Part shown: positions 1 through 6,846 of the stretch, piece by piece
Layout: the number at the start of each line of letters is the position of its first letter
Position numbering within the stretch: the first letter of the stretch is position 1
Origin: Zetaproteobacteria bacterium
GTDB taxonomy: Bacteria > Pseudomonadota > Zetaproteobacteria > Mariprofundales > Mariprofundaceae
Length of the DNA stretch: 21,592 nucleotides
Direction of reading: 5' to 3'
NCBI GenBank assembly: GCA_021545665.1
Contig: JAJRTX010000004.1
Coordinates: 1-21,592, forward strand
The notes under the pieces: model-generated
What the model was told of the DNA's origin: nothing
Seen by the model: only the letters and a program-made list of their open reading frames with translations
Databases searched by the model: none
Translations under genes and position numbers: made by a program

Positions 1-25
1 GCTAAGCATTTCCGGATGCTGTTTG

Positions 26-50
26 AAAGGTCGGCGAATGCCGGCCTTTT
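26..50 (+). terminator. Rho-independent terminator of an upstream gene
   Basis: A 10-bp stem (AAAGGTCGGC with GCCGGCCTTT, one G-T pair) closes a GAAT loop and runs into a short T stretch. It ends a transcript that begins outside the window and separates it from the M61 peptidase gene. Confidence 0.75.
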
Positions 51-117
51 GTATTTTAAGGGGTCGCTCTTGTGTGGATTTAGTGACAATCGACTGCCGT
101 GACTTAATCAGGCGAGT

Positions 118-1932
118 ATGATGCATTATCAAATTAGCGCGCACAATCCAGCTGCGCATGTTTTCAGGGTTAAATGTTTTGTCGATGTTTCTACAGGGGA
201 TGGGCTGAGGATCTCTCTCCCAGCGTGGATTCCTGGTAGTTACATGATTCGTGACTTTGCAAAGAACATCGTTTGGATTAAGGCTATGTCTAATGGCGCT
301 CCTGTCAAACTCGAAAAATTAGATAAATCATCTTGGAAGATTGCGGCTTGTGTTGGCTCTGTGGAAATTGAGTATGAGGTTTATGCCTGGGATTTATCTG
401 TACGATCCGCGCATCTTGATCAAAATCATGGCTATTTTAATGGCACCAGTGTCTTTATCAGAGTTCATGGCAATGAGAACATACCCTGCACCATCGATAT
501 TTGCCCGCCAGATGATTCTGTCATTGGGGATTGGCGTGTTGCAACGACACTGAAACTGGCAGGTGCTAATGAATATGGTTTTGGCAGGTATGCAGCCGTT
601 GATTATGATGATCTGATTGACCATCCGGTAGAGATGGCTGACTTTAAAATAACAAGATTTGAGGTTGCCGGTGTAAGGCATGAAGTTGTTTTTACAGGGC
701 GACATAAGGCTGATTTGGATAGGATAAGTGTTGATCTTAAAAAAATCTGTCAGACACATGTGGCTTTTTTTGGTGAACTGCCACAAATGGAGAAGTATTT
801 ATTTCAGGTAATGGTTGTCGGTGATGGCTATGGTGGGCTAGAACATAGATCATCAACCAGCTTGCTTGTCAGTCGTAAGGATTTACCGTTAATCGGAGAA
901 GACAAGGTAAGTGCTGATTATCAGCAGTTTCTTGGCTTATGTAGCCATGAATATTTTCATATCTGGAATGTTAAACGAATTAAACCTGATGCATTTGTAC
1001 CGTATAAACTCCAACAAGAAAGTTATACAAAACAATTGTGGGCGTTTGAAGGTATTACATCTTATTACGATGATTTAGGTTTGTTGCGTAGTGGTTGCAT
1101 TGAAACGCGAGATTATCTGGCCACCCTGGCGCAAACAATGACTCGTGTCTGGCGCGCCAAAGGACGTTTTAAGCAATCTGTAGCTGATTCAAGTTTTGAT
1201 GCCTGGACAAAGTTTTATCGTCAAGATGAAAATGCACCGAATGCAATTGTCAGTTATTACACGAAAGGTAGCTTGATTGCCTTGGCACTTGATTTAACAA
1301 TACGTAAAGCGACAGCAAATAAAAAATCACTTGATGATCTTATGATATTGCTATGGCTACAATATGGAAAAACAGGGTGCGGACTGCCGGAAGGGAAAAT
1401 AGAAAAACATGCGGAAGAGGTTTCCGGTATTGATCTGTCAGACTTTTTTCAAAACTGTCTCTACGGAACTGATGACCCGCCATTAGCCGCTCTTTTTGCG
1501 GATATAGGAATCGAATTTGTATTGAGAGCCTCAGAGTCAAAGGATGATAAAGGCGGTGTGCCCAGTCATAAGCCATACCATGCCTTGTTACAAAGAGCTG
1601 AGCTTGGTGTTCGTACTGTGGTTGAAAAAGGATTATTAAAAATTGCTAATGTTTTCGACGATGGATCTGCCATAAAGGTTGGTTTGGCGGCGGGAGATAT
1701 CCTCGTTGCAATTGATGGATTAAAGGTCTTCGCAGATAATCTTGAAACTTTGTTGCGACAGTATAACCCTGGTGAGATAGTCGATATTCACTTGTTCAGA
1801 CGTGATGAGTTGATGTTGTTTAGGCTTGAATTGCAGTCACCGGCGCTGGATACAGTTGAACTGCGTTTGCTTGATGATGCTGATGAGGGAGTTATTGCAA
1901 GCAGAAATGCCTGGCTGCATTTACAAAAATAA
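118..1932 (+). CDS. M61-family metallopeptidase with C-terminal PDZ domain (glycyl aminopeptidase type)
   Basis: The 604-residue protein has the family's usual length and order. An N-terminal beta-rich domain (about 1-165) is followed by a gluzincin-like catalytic domain with the zinc motif HEYFH at residues 277-281 and the downstream glutamate in FEGITSYY (E311). A PDZ domain lies near the C-terminus (about 490-580, including the AAGDILVAIDG segment). M61 enzymes are zinc aminopeptidases with a preference for N-terminal Gly or Ala. No signal peptide is visible, so it is probably cytoplasmic. Two adjacent ATGs (118 and 121) could start it; AGG at 110-112 is the only ribosome-site-like sequence. 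The last 12 bases overlap the convergent gluQRS gene. The family is certain, the physiological substrate unknown. Confidence 0.93.
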   Translation: MMHYQISAHNPAAHVFRVKCFVDVSTGDGLRISLPAWIPGSYMIRDFAKNIVWIKAMSNGAPVKLEKLDKSSWKIAACVGSVEIEYEVYAWDLSVRSAHLDQNHGYFNGTSVFIRVHGNENIPCTIDICPPDDSVIGDWRVATTLKLAGANEYGFGRYAAVDYDDLIDHPVEMADFKITRFEVAGVRHEVVFTGRHKADLDRISVDLKKICQTHVAFFGELPQMEKYLFQVMVVGDGYGGLEHRSSTSLLVSRKDLPLIGEDKVSADYQQFLGLCSHEYFHIWNVKRIKPDAFVPYKLQQESYTKQLWAFEGITSYYDDLGLLRSGCIETRDYLATLAQTMTRVWRAKGRFKQSVADSSFDAWTKFYRQDENAPNAIVSYYTKGSLIALALDLTIRKATANKKSLDDLMILLWLQYGKTGCGLPEGKIEKHAEEVSGIDLSDFFQNCLYGTDDPPLAALFADIGIEFVLRASESKDDKGGVPSHKPYHALLQRAELGVRTVVEKGLLKIANVFDDGSAIKVGLAAGDILVAIDGLKVFADNLETLLRQYNPGEIVDIHLFRRDELMLFRLELQSPALDTVELRLLDDADEGVIASRNAWLHLQK

Positions 1933-2832
1933 GCTGGGTGTTTGTTGGTTTTTTTCAGAGATCATCAAGGGTTGCCAGTTTTGGATTGCCCACTGCCAGA
2001 AGCTATCTAATTCACACTCAATAATCTCACTGGCCGGGTTTTGGTTGAGTAAATTTAACACGTCAAATAAAACTGTTTGCGGTCTAAGCCCTTCGATTTT
2101 TTGGGCGCCAGTCTGTTTGCTCAGTTTTTGTCTGTCACAGTTTAGTGCTAAGGGCAGGTGCATATAGTCAGGTGTGGGGAAGTCGAGTAGTTTTTGTAAG
2201 TGGATCTGCCTTGGTGTGTTGTCGAGCAGGTCAGCGCCACGTACTACCTCGGTTATGTTTTGTGCGGCGTCATCTACAATCACCGCAAACTGGTATGCAA
2301 ACAATTTGTCGGCTCGCCGGATAATAAAATCCCCAATTTCTGATTCGATCTTCTGCTCGAATCGACCGCGTATTTTATCAATGAAAATGATTGGCGAATC
2401 ATTTGTGAGTACACGCAGTGCGCTAGATCGATTGTCATTGATAAGTCCTCGGCGGCAACTGCCTTTGTAGATTGGCCCGAAATGGCCAATGACAGCGCTG
2501 TCTTGAATCTGTTTTCGGGAGCAGCTGCATGGGTAGGCATATCCTTGCTTGATCAGCTGTTCTATGGCATCTAGATAGATGTTGTTGCGCTGGCTTTGGT
2601 ATACAACATGATCATCCCAGTGGAGGCCAAAGCTTTCTAGAGTATGCAGTATATTGTCAGCTGCACCCGGAACCTCCCTTGGAGGGTCAAGGTCTTCTAT
2701 GCGAAGATGCCAGGCTCCCTGATTTTTTCGTGCTTGGAGGTAGCTGCCTACAGCTGCGACCAATGAGCCAAAGTGAAGCGGCCCTGTTGGCGAAGGCGCA
2801 AAACGGCCGTGGTATTGGGGATCGGTTAGCAT
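1921..2832 (-). CDS. gluQ: Glutamyl-Q tRNA(Asp) synthetase
   Basis: This GluRS paralogue lacks the anticodon-binding domain. It activates glutamate and attaches it to queuosine in the anticodon wobble position of tRNA(Asp). The class I signature begins as RFAPSPTGPLHFGS, where LHFG replaces HIGH, and the KMSKS-like loop is KLSKQTG. The zinc-site pattern CSC...YKGSC matches the C-x-C...Y-x3-C arrangement of GluQRS. About 303 residues is the usual size. The frame extends 9 bases further to a TTG at 2841, but the ATG at 2832 fits the family better. It is convergent with the M61 gene, overlapping it by 12 bases, and divergent from the peroxiredoxin gene. The frequent partner dksA is not adjacent here. 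Confidence 0.93.
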   Translation of the reverse strand: MLTDPQYHGRFAPSPTGPLHFGSLVAAVGSYLQARKNQGAWHLRIEDLDPPREVPGAADNILHTLESFGLHWDDHVVYQSQRNNIYLDAIEQLIKQGYAYPCSCSRKQIQDSAVIGHFGPIYKGSCRRGLINDNRSSALRVLTNDSPIIFIDKIRGRFEQKIESEIGDFIIRRADKLFAYQFAVIVDDAAQNITEVVRGADLLDNTPRQIHLQKLLDFPTPDYMHLPLALNCDRQKLSKQTGAQKIEGLRPQTVLFDVLNLLNQNPASEIIECELDSFWQWAIQNWQPLMISEKNQQTPSLFL

Positions 2833-2945
2833 GATATACAATTATATCTGCTATTTATGATGGCTGTTTAAATTGGGATGCAATGTTCGGTTCTTGAGCG
2901 TTTTTGTCGGATTGATTTTTAGGTTGTAAAAGTGTAGAGTGTGGC

Positions 2946-2999
2946 TTATTCTGTATTAGAATGATTCTTATAGTTTGTATAACCCCGTTATTTAAGGAG
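2946..2999 (+). promoter_or_regulatory. Putative promoter, operator palindrome and ribosome site of the peroxiredoxin gene
   Basis: TTATTC (2946-2951), a 17-base spacer and TATAGT (2969-2974) form a plausible sigma-70 promoter. The spacer contains an 11-base palindrome, AGAATGATTCT (2958-2968), placed where a repressor could block RNA polymerase. The surrounding 15 bases match the Fur 7-1-7 pattern only partly (about 10 of 14). A strong Shine-Dalgarno (AAGGAG, about 2994-2999) precedes the ATG. The promoter is predicted by eye only. Confidence 0.4.
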
Positions 3000-3007
3000 A
3001 GAAAAAA

Positions 3008-3610
3008 ATGAGTGTACTTGTAGGGCGTCCAGCCCCTGATTTTACTGCTGCTGCTGTTATGGGCGATGGAAGCATCAATGACAACTTTAAGTTGTCTGAT
3101 CTTAAAGGCAAACATGTCGTTTTGTTTTTCTGGCCTCTGGACTTCACATTTGTTTGTCCTTCAGAGATTATTGCCCACGATCATCGCGTAGAAGAATTCA
3201 AAAAGCGCGGAGTTGAGCTGGTTGGTGTTTCTATCGATTCTCAGTTCACTCACTTCGCATGGCGTGATACCCCAGTCAACAAAGGTGGCATCGGCCCGGT
3301 CAAGTTCCCAATGATTGCTGACGTTAAGCACGAAATCCAGGAAGCCTACGATGTTGTTCATCCAGAGGCCGGTGTTGCCTTACGTGGTTCATTTTTGATC
3401 GATAAAGACGGTATTGTTCAAAGCCAGATGATTAACAACCTGCCACTAGGCCGTAATGTTGATGAAATGCTGCGCTTAGTTGATGCGCTGCAATTTACTG
3501 AAGAGCACGGTGAAGTTTGTCCGGCGGGTTGGAATAAGGGTGATGATGGTATGACTCCTGATGCGGGTGGTGTTGCCTCGTACCTGGAAAAACACGCTGA
3601 AGAACTCTAA
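3008..3610 (+). CDS. 2-Cys peroxiredoxin (Prx1/AhpC type)
   Basis: This 200-residue thiol peroxidase reduces H2O2 and organic hydroperoxides in the cytoplasm. The peroxidatic cysteine lies in FTFVCPSEI (C50) and the resolving cysteine in GEVCPAGW (C171), which defines a typical 2-Cys enzyme working as a dimer or decamer. A GGIG stretch after the conserved WRDTPVNKG resembles the GGLG motif of hyperoxidation-sensitive Prx. The C-terminal YF motif that usually accompanies it is absent, as the tail ends in SYLEKHAEEL. A strong ribosome site and a strong terminator indicate a highly expressed single-gene unit. No ahpF or thioredoxin reductase gene is adjacent, so the electron donor is encoded elsewhere. 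Confidence 0.95.
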   Translation: MSVLVGRPAPDFTAAAVMGDGSINDNFKLSDLKGKHVVLFFWPLDFTFVCPSEIIAHDHRVEEFKKRGVELVGVSIDSQFTHFAWRDTPVNKGGIGPVKFPMIADVKHEIQEAYDVVHPEAGVALRGSFLIDKDGIVQSQMINNLPLGRNVDEMLRLVDALQFTEEHGEVCPAGWNKGDDGMTPDAGGVASYLEKHAEEL

Positions 3611-3630
3611 GTTATTTAATGTAGCGTATA

Positions 3631-3665
3631 AAAAGCCGGTGACTGTAAAGTCACCGGCTTTTTTA
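3631..3665. terminator. Strong Rho-independent terminator, probably bidirectional
   Basis: A perfect 14-bp stem (AAAAGCCGGTGACT with AGTCACCGGCTTTT) closes a GTAA loop 20 bases after the peroxiredoxin stop. It has a T run on the plus strand and TTTTTATA on the minus strand, so it can end transcripts from both sides. This fits a convergent gene on the minus strand. Confidence 0.9.
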
Positions 3666-3869
3666 TTGGTCGCTATAGTTGCCATTTGGCAAAAGGTTTT
3701 CCGGTGCTGTGCAGCCATAAACGCGGTATGAGCGTAGCTTGCAGCGCGACTGCTTTTCACCGTTACAATAATTGCTGATCCATATTTTTTTACTGCTGGT
3801 TTTAAATCGGTTCCAAAGGTGGCAGCGTTTAAGATAAACGCAGGGATATGTTTTGTGTCTAATTAGCAT
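3663..3869 (-). CDS. Possible small Cys-rich protein (hypothetical)
   Basis: An uninterrupted 68-codon frame lies on the minus strand. Its second half is rich in Cys, Tyr, Trp and Arg (ISNYCNGEKQSRC, then RVYGCTAPENL), with cysteine spacing that looks protein-like rather than random. Its stop codon lies directly at the back side of the peroxiredoxin terminator, as expected for a real convergent gene. Against it: no good ribosome site precedes the ATG, no signal peptide is visible, and I do not recognise the family. The 5' part could be non-coding or frameshifted, the conserved-looking part starting near KKIWISNYC. The rest of 3611-4004 holds only the terminator and AT-rich sequence. Confidence 0.35.
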   Translation of the reverse strand: MLIRHKTYPCVYLKRCHLWNRFKTSSKKIWISNYCNGEKQSRCKLRSYRVYGCTAPENLLPNGNYSDQ

Positions 3870-3964
3870 TGCTTAGCTTTGGCTTTTAAGTCTGACATGA
3901 AAGAGTTGCATGTAACTAATTAATAGTTATGGTGTTATGTCTGTTGCGTGCATATTTACACCAA

Positions 3965-3991
3965 TTGCCAACTTTATGTTTATTTTATAAG
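3965..3991 (+). promoter_or_regulatory. Weak promoter candidate for the birA operon
   Basis: TTGCCA (3965-3970) and TATAAG (3986-3991) are separated by 15 bases, shorter than ideal, in an AT-rich stretch just before birA. AGGG (about 3995-3998) gives a ribosome site about six bases before the GTG at 4005. Confidence 0.25.
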
Positions 3992-4004
3992 TGCAGGGTA
4001 AAAT

Positions 4005-4994
4005 GTGGTGATGAGTACAAAGCTAAAGCTTCTAAATATCCTTGCTGATGGTCACTTTCACTCAGGCGAAAAACTGGGGGCAGAGCTGGGAGTAACTCGA
4101 ACAGCCATTTGGAAACAGGTGCAAACCTTGCGACAACTTGGCCTGGATTGTCATTCTGTCAGCGGCAAGGGTTACCGTCTGCCTGCCCCTCTGGAGTTGC
4201 TTGATCGAGATGCTGTGCTTGAGGCGATGTCAGCAGCTGGTAAATCGTTGCTCTCTGAGATTGAACTACATCCTGAAATTGATTCCAGTAATCGTTATTT
4301 GATGGATAAGCTTGGTCAAGGTATGAGGCATGGGCATGCCTGTATGGTTGAGCGACAAACGGCTGGCCGAGGCCGGCGTGGTCGTCCATGGGTTTCACCC
4401 TTTGCCAGAAATATTTATTTGTCGTTCTACTGGCGTTTTGAAATGACGCCTGAGTTGTTGTCGGGTTTGGCATTGGCGATAGGTGTTGGTGTTATCAGGG
4501 CACTTAAACAATTGGCTATAGAGGACGTTAGCCTTAAGTGGCCAAATGATATTTTGTGGCAGGGGCGGAAACTGGCCGGTATTTTGCTGGAAATGCGTGG
4601 TGAGAGCGCCGGCCCTTATCATGTGGTGATTGGTGTAGGTTTAAATGTCGATATGAGCAGTGAGGCCAGTTCGATTGAAATCGATCAACCATGGGTCGAT
4701 TTGCAGCATATTGTTCCACAACCTATGTCTCGTAACCGGATTGCAGGGGTGCTACTGGGCGAGTTGTTGTTGGTGGCTGAGCAATTCCAGCATTATGGCC
4801 TGGCAACCTTTCTGGATGAATGGCAGGCCGCAGATACGTATGCTGGTAAGTCAGTTGTTATTCAGCAGGGAACTGAAGAAATGACCGGCTATGCAAGAGG
4901 CGTGGATGCGAATGGGGCAATCTTGCTGGAAACAGACAGCGGGTTGTATCGATTTCATTCTGGTGAAGTGAGCTTGAGGTTGCAGAACCAATGA
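4005..4994 (+). CDS. birA: Bifunctional biotin-[acetyl-CoA carboxylase] ligase / biotin operon repressor
   Basis: BirA makes biotinoyl-AMP and transfers biotin to the carboxyl carrier protein of acetyl-CoA carboxylase; with the adenylate bound it can repress biotin genes. The N-terminal 65 residues form a winged helix (ELGVTRTAIWKQVQTL), so this is the regulatory class II form. The ligase domain shows the nucleotide/biotin loop GRGRRGRPW, the KWPNDIL motif with the catalytic lysine, and a C-terminal SH3-like domain. At 329 residues it matches E. coli BirA (321). The GTG at 4005 has the better-spaced ribosome site, but the ATG at 4011 (MSTKLKLL) is also possible. It is the first gene of a translationally coupled operon with coaX and a SPOR gene. 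No biotin synthesis genes are in the window. Confidence 0.95.
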   Translation: MVMSTKLKLLNILADGHFHSGEKLGAELGVTRTAIWKQVQTLRQLGLDCHSVSGKGYRLPAPLELLDRDAVLEAMSAAGKSLLSEIELHPEIDSSNRYLMDKLGQGMRHGHACMVERQTAGRGRRGRPWVSPFARNIYLSFYWRFEMTPELLSGLALAIGVGVIRALKQLAIEDVSLKWPNDILWQGRKLAGILLEMRGESAGPYHVVIGVGLNVDMSSEASSIEIDQPWVDLQHIVPQPMSRNRIAGVLLGELLLVAEQFQHYGLATFLDEWQAADTYAGKSVVIQQGTEEMTGYARGVDANGAILLETDSGLYRFHSGEVSLRLQNQ

Positions 4995-5746
4995 AGGTGT
5001 TGTTGGTTGATGTTGGAAACAGTCGTATCAAGTGGGCTATCAGTCAGGCGGGAAGACTGTCTGCTCATGGTAAGGCAGTGCATGACGGGTGCATGCCAGC
5101 CGAGGTGTGCCAGGCATGGCTAACGGGTGAGCCACCGGCACGGGTTATTATTGCGAATGTGGCCAGTGAGGAATACGCTCAATTGCTTGAGGCGTGGGTG
5201 CAAGGGCAGTGGTCACTTAATGTGGAATACATTGTCGTTGATCCCGGTTATAGCAATTTAAAGCTGGCATATTCTGACGCCACTAAATTTGGCGTGGATC
5301 GATGGCTTGCGTTGATCGCCGCGAGGAGCATGTCATCAACGGCTGTCGCAGTGATTGATGTTGGTACAGCGGTGACGGTGGATGTGCTGTCAGCACAAGG
5401 TTCGCACCTTGGTGGAGTCATTATTCCCGGTCTAGGCTTGATGCGGCAGAGCTTACAGCAGAAAACGTCCGCCATTCAGCCGGGAAAGGCCTGTCAGAAA
5501 AATGCAACGTGGATGTTACTTGGTCAAGATACCGAGACATGTATTGCCTGCGGTAGTCTTTATGCGCTGGCTGGTGCGGTGGAGCATATGCTGGCCAGGG
5601 TCGAGGCGCAAACAGGGGCGCGGCTATCGGTTATAATCTGCGGCGGTGATGCGGAAGTTGTGCAGGCGGAGCTGAAAATAGAGAGTCGGCATATTTCTGA
5701 CCTGGTCTTGCAGGGGATGCAAATACTAAAAGGCGTTTGTGAATGA
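4991..5746 (+). CDS. coaX: Type III pantothenate kinase
   Basis: CoaX phosphorylates pantothenate, the first step of coenzyme A synthesis. It belongs to the ASKHA fold, needs a monovalent cation and is not feedback-inhibited by CoA. The N-terminal phosphate loop VDVGNSRIKWA, the GVDRWLALIAA segment and the second phosphate motif DVGTAVTVD are all present, and 251 residues is normal. Its ATG overlaps the birA stop as ATGA, and its own stop overlaps the next start in the same way, so the three genes are translationally coupled. It occupies the position next to birA that is held in E. coli by the unrelated type I kinase gene coaA. Confidence 0.95.
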   Translation: MKVLLVDVGNSRIKWAISQAGRLSAHGKAVHDGCMPAEVCQAWLTGEPPARVIIANVASEEYAQLLEAWVQGQWSLNVEYIVVDPGYSNLKLAYSDATKFGVDRWLALIAARSMSSTAVAVIDVGTAVTVDVLSAQGSHLGGVIIPGLGLMRQSLQQKTSAIQPGKACQKNATWMLLGQDTETCIACGSLYALAGAVEHMLARVEAQTGARLSVIICGGDAEVVQAELKIESRHISDLVLQGMQILKGVCE

Positions 5747-6585
5747 AGTGGGTGGTAATTTCGCTGTTATTGCTAAATGCTGTATTTTTAGCCGTGCAGT
5801 TGAATAAGAAGGAACAAGTCGAGCAAACGGAAACGAAAGAGGGGTTTCCGAAAAACGGCGAAAAATTGGTTTTATTGGCGGAAATGGATATGCAGAATAA
5901 TGCCAGGTCGCTGGTTGAAAGCAAACGCCCTATCCCTGTTGCTAAGAGTTTGCCTAAACCCGCCAAAAAAGTGACTGTTGTGACAAAGACAGAGATAAAA
6001 GCTAAGTCTCCTGCCATTAATGCGGTGTCCACAATCAAACCACCAGCAAAACCAGAACCGATTATTACTTCACTGCCCAAACCTGTGCCTACGCCGGTCA
6101 CCAAGTCTATGTCAGCCGCCATGGCATGTTACAGCGTTGGCCCGTTTTTATTGATCAGTGACGTTAAGGCGGTGGGCCAATTGTTTGAGCGTTCAGCCAT
6201 TAATACTCAGGAACGTTCTAAAGCACAGCGTAAACAGGTTGGCTATTGGGTTTATATTCCCCCGGCAGCTTCCAGTCAGCTGGCTCAAGGAGTGTTACGC
6301 CAGCTGATAAATAATGATGTTGGGGATGCTGTGGTAATTACCGAGGGAACCAAGGCCAATGCCATTTCGGCGGGCGTGTACAAAACGGAGCAGCAGGGTA
6401 GGCAGAAACTGACAGCTCTGGCACAACTAGGTTATAAGGCCAAAATTGAACCCCTGTTTCGCACTCAGCCCCAATACTGGCTTGATTTGGAATTGATGCA
6501 GCTCACTCAATTGCCAGATAAGTTGTGGCGAGAAGTTATCTCAGGCTATCCAAAAATAAAACAGATGCGTCGGAAGTGTGAGTAG
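5743..6585 (+). CDS. SPOR-domain membrane protein
   Basis: The 280-residue protein has one N-terminal membrane segment (about residues 3-19, WVVISLLLLNAVFLAVQL). A Lys/Pro-rich linker to about residue 125 is typical of a periplasmic spacer. The C-terminal region from about 128 (ACYSVGPF) to 265 includes GYWVYIPP and ends its repeat with AQLGYKAKIEP, the form of SPOR-domain proteins. SPOR domains bind denuded septal peptidoglycan. Third genes of this kind follow birA-coaX in many gammaproteobacteria. The gene starts within the coaX stop codon. No terminator is evident between it and the tRNA gene, so read-through into the tRNA is possible. The SPOR assignment is good, the cellular role unproven. 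Confidence 0.8.
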   Translation: MKWVVISLLLLNAVFLAVQLNKKEQVEQTETKEGFPKNGEKLVLLAEMDMQNNARSLVESKRPIPVAKSLPKPAKKVTVVTKTEIKAKSPAINAVSTIKPPAKPEPIITSLPKPVPTPVTKSMSAAMACYSVGPFLLISDVKAVGQLFERSAINTQERSKAQRKQVGYWVYIPPAASSQLAQGVLRQLINNDVGDAVVITEGTKANAISAGVYKTEQQGRQKLTALAQLGYKAKIEPLFRTQPQYWLDLELMQLTQLPDKLWREVISGYPKIKQMRRKCE

Positions 6586-6643
6586 GTTCAGGCTCATTTC
6601 ATATTGGACAAGGCTAGTAGTAGTATTTATATTTAAGTTTCGT

Positions 6644-6661
6644 TATACTATGCCCCGTGCT
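6644..6661 (+). promoter_or_regulatory. Likely tRNA promoter -10 box and GC-rich discriminator
   Basis: TATACT (6644-6649) is followed by ATGCCCCGTGC directly before the tRNA. A GC-rich discriminator after a good -10 box is typical of stringently controlled tRNA promoters. The -35 region is poorly conserved. Confidence 0.45.
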
Positions 6662-6737
6662 GCTGACGTAGCTCAGCTGGTAGAGCAGCTGATTTGTAAT
6701 CAGCCGGTCGTCTGTTCGAATCAGATCGTCAGCTCCA
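6662..6737 (+). tRNA. tRNA-Thr (anticodon TGT)
   Basis: A 76-base cloverleaf can be drawn. The acceptor stem GCTGACG/CGTCAGC is perfect. The D arm contains AGCTCAGCTGGTAGAGC, and the anticodon stem GCTGA/TCAGC holds loop TTTGTAA with anticodon TGT (reads ACA). The T arm is GTCTG-TTCGAAT-CAGAT, and the CCA end is encoded. It stands alone, bounded by its own promoter and terminator. Its place after birA and a pantothenate kinase matches thrU in E. coli. Confidence 0.97.
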
Positions 6738-6748
6738 CTCTATTCAAG

Positions 6749-6776
6749 GATCTAGCCCTTCGGGCTAGGTCCTTTT
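6749..6776 (+). terminator. Terminator directly after tRNA-Thr
   Basis: GATCTAGCCC and GGGCTAGGTC pair over 10 bp (one G-T pair) around a TTC loop, followed by a CTTTTT run. It ends the tRNA transcript 12 bases after the CCA end and shows that no further tRNA is co-transcribed. Confidence 0.85.
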
Positions 6777-6810
6777 TAGTTTCAGCCTCCCTTCAAAACC
6801 CTGTATCGAG

Positions 6811-6816
6811 TATAAT
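6811..6816 (+). promoter_or_regulatory. Consensus -10 box upstream of the HD-GYP gene
   Basis: A perfect TATAAT lies 30 bases before the start of the HD-GYP gene, downstream of the tRNA terminator. No good -35 box lies at 16-18 bases, so an activator may be needed if it is used. Confidence 0.4.
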
Positions 6817-6846
6817 CACTTTCTTATATATAGTTGGCGATGGTAT

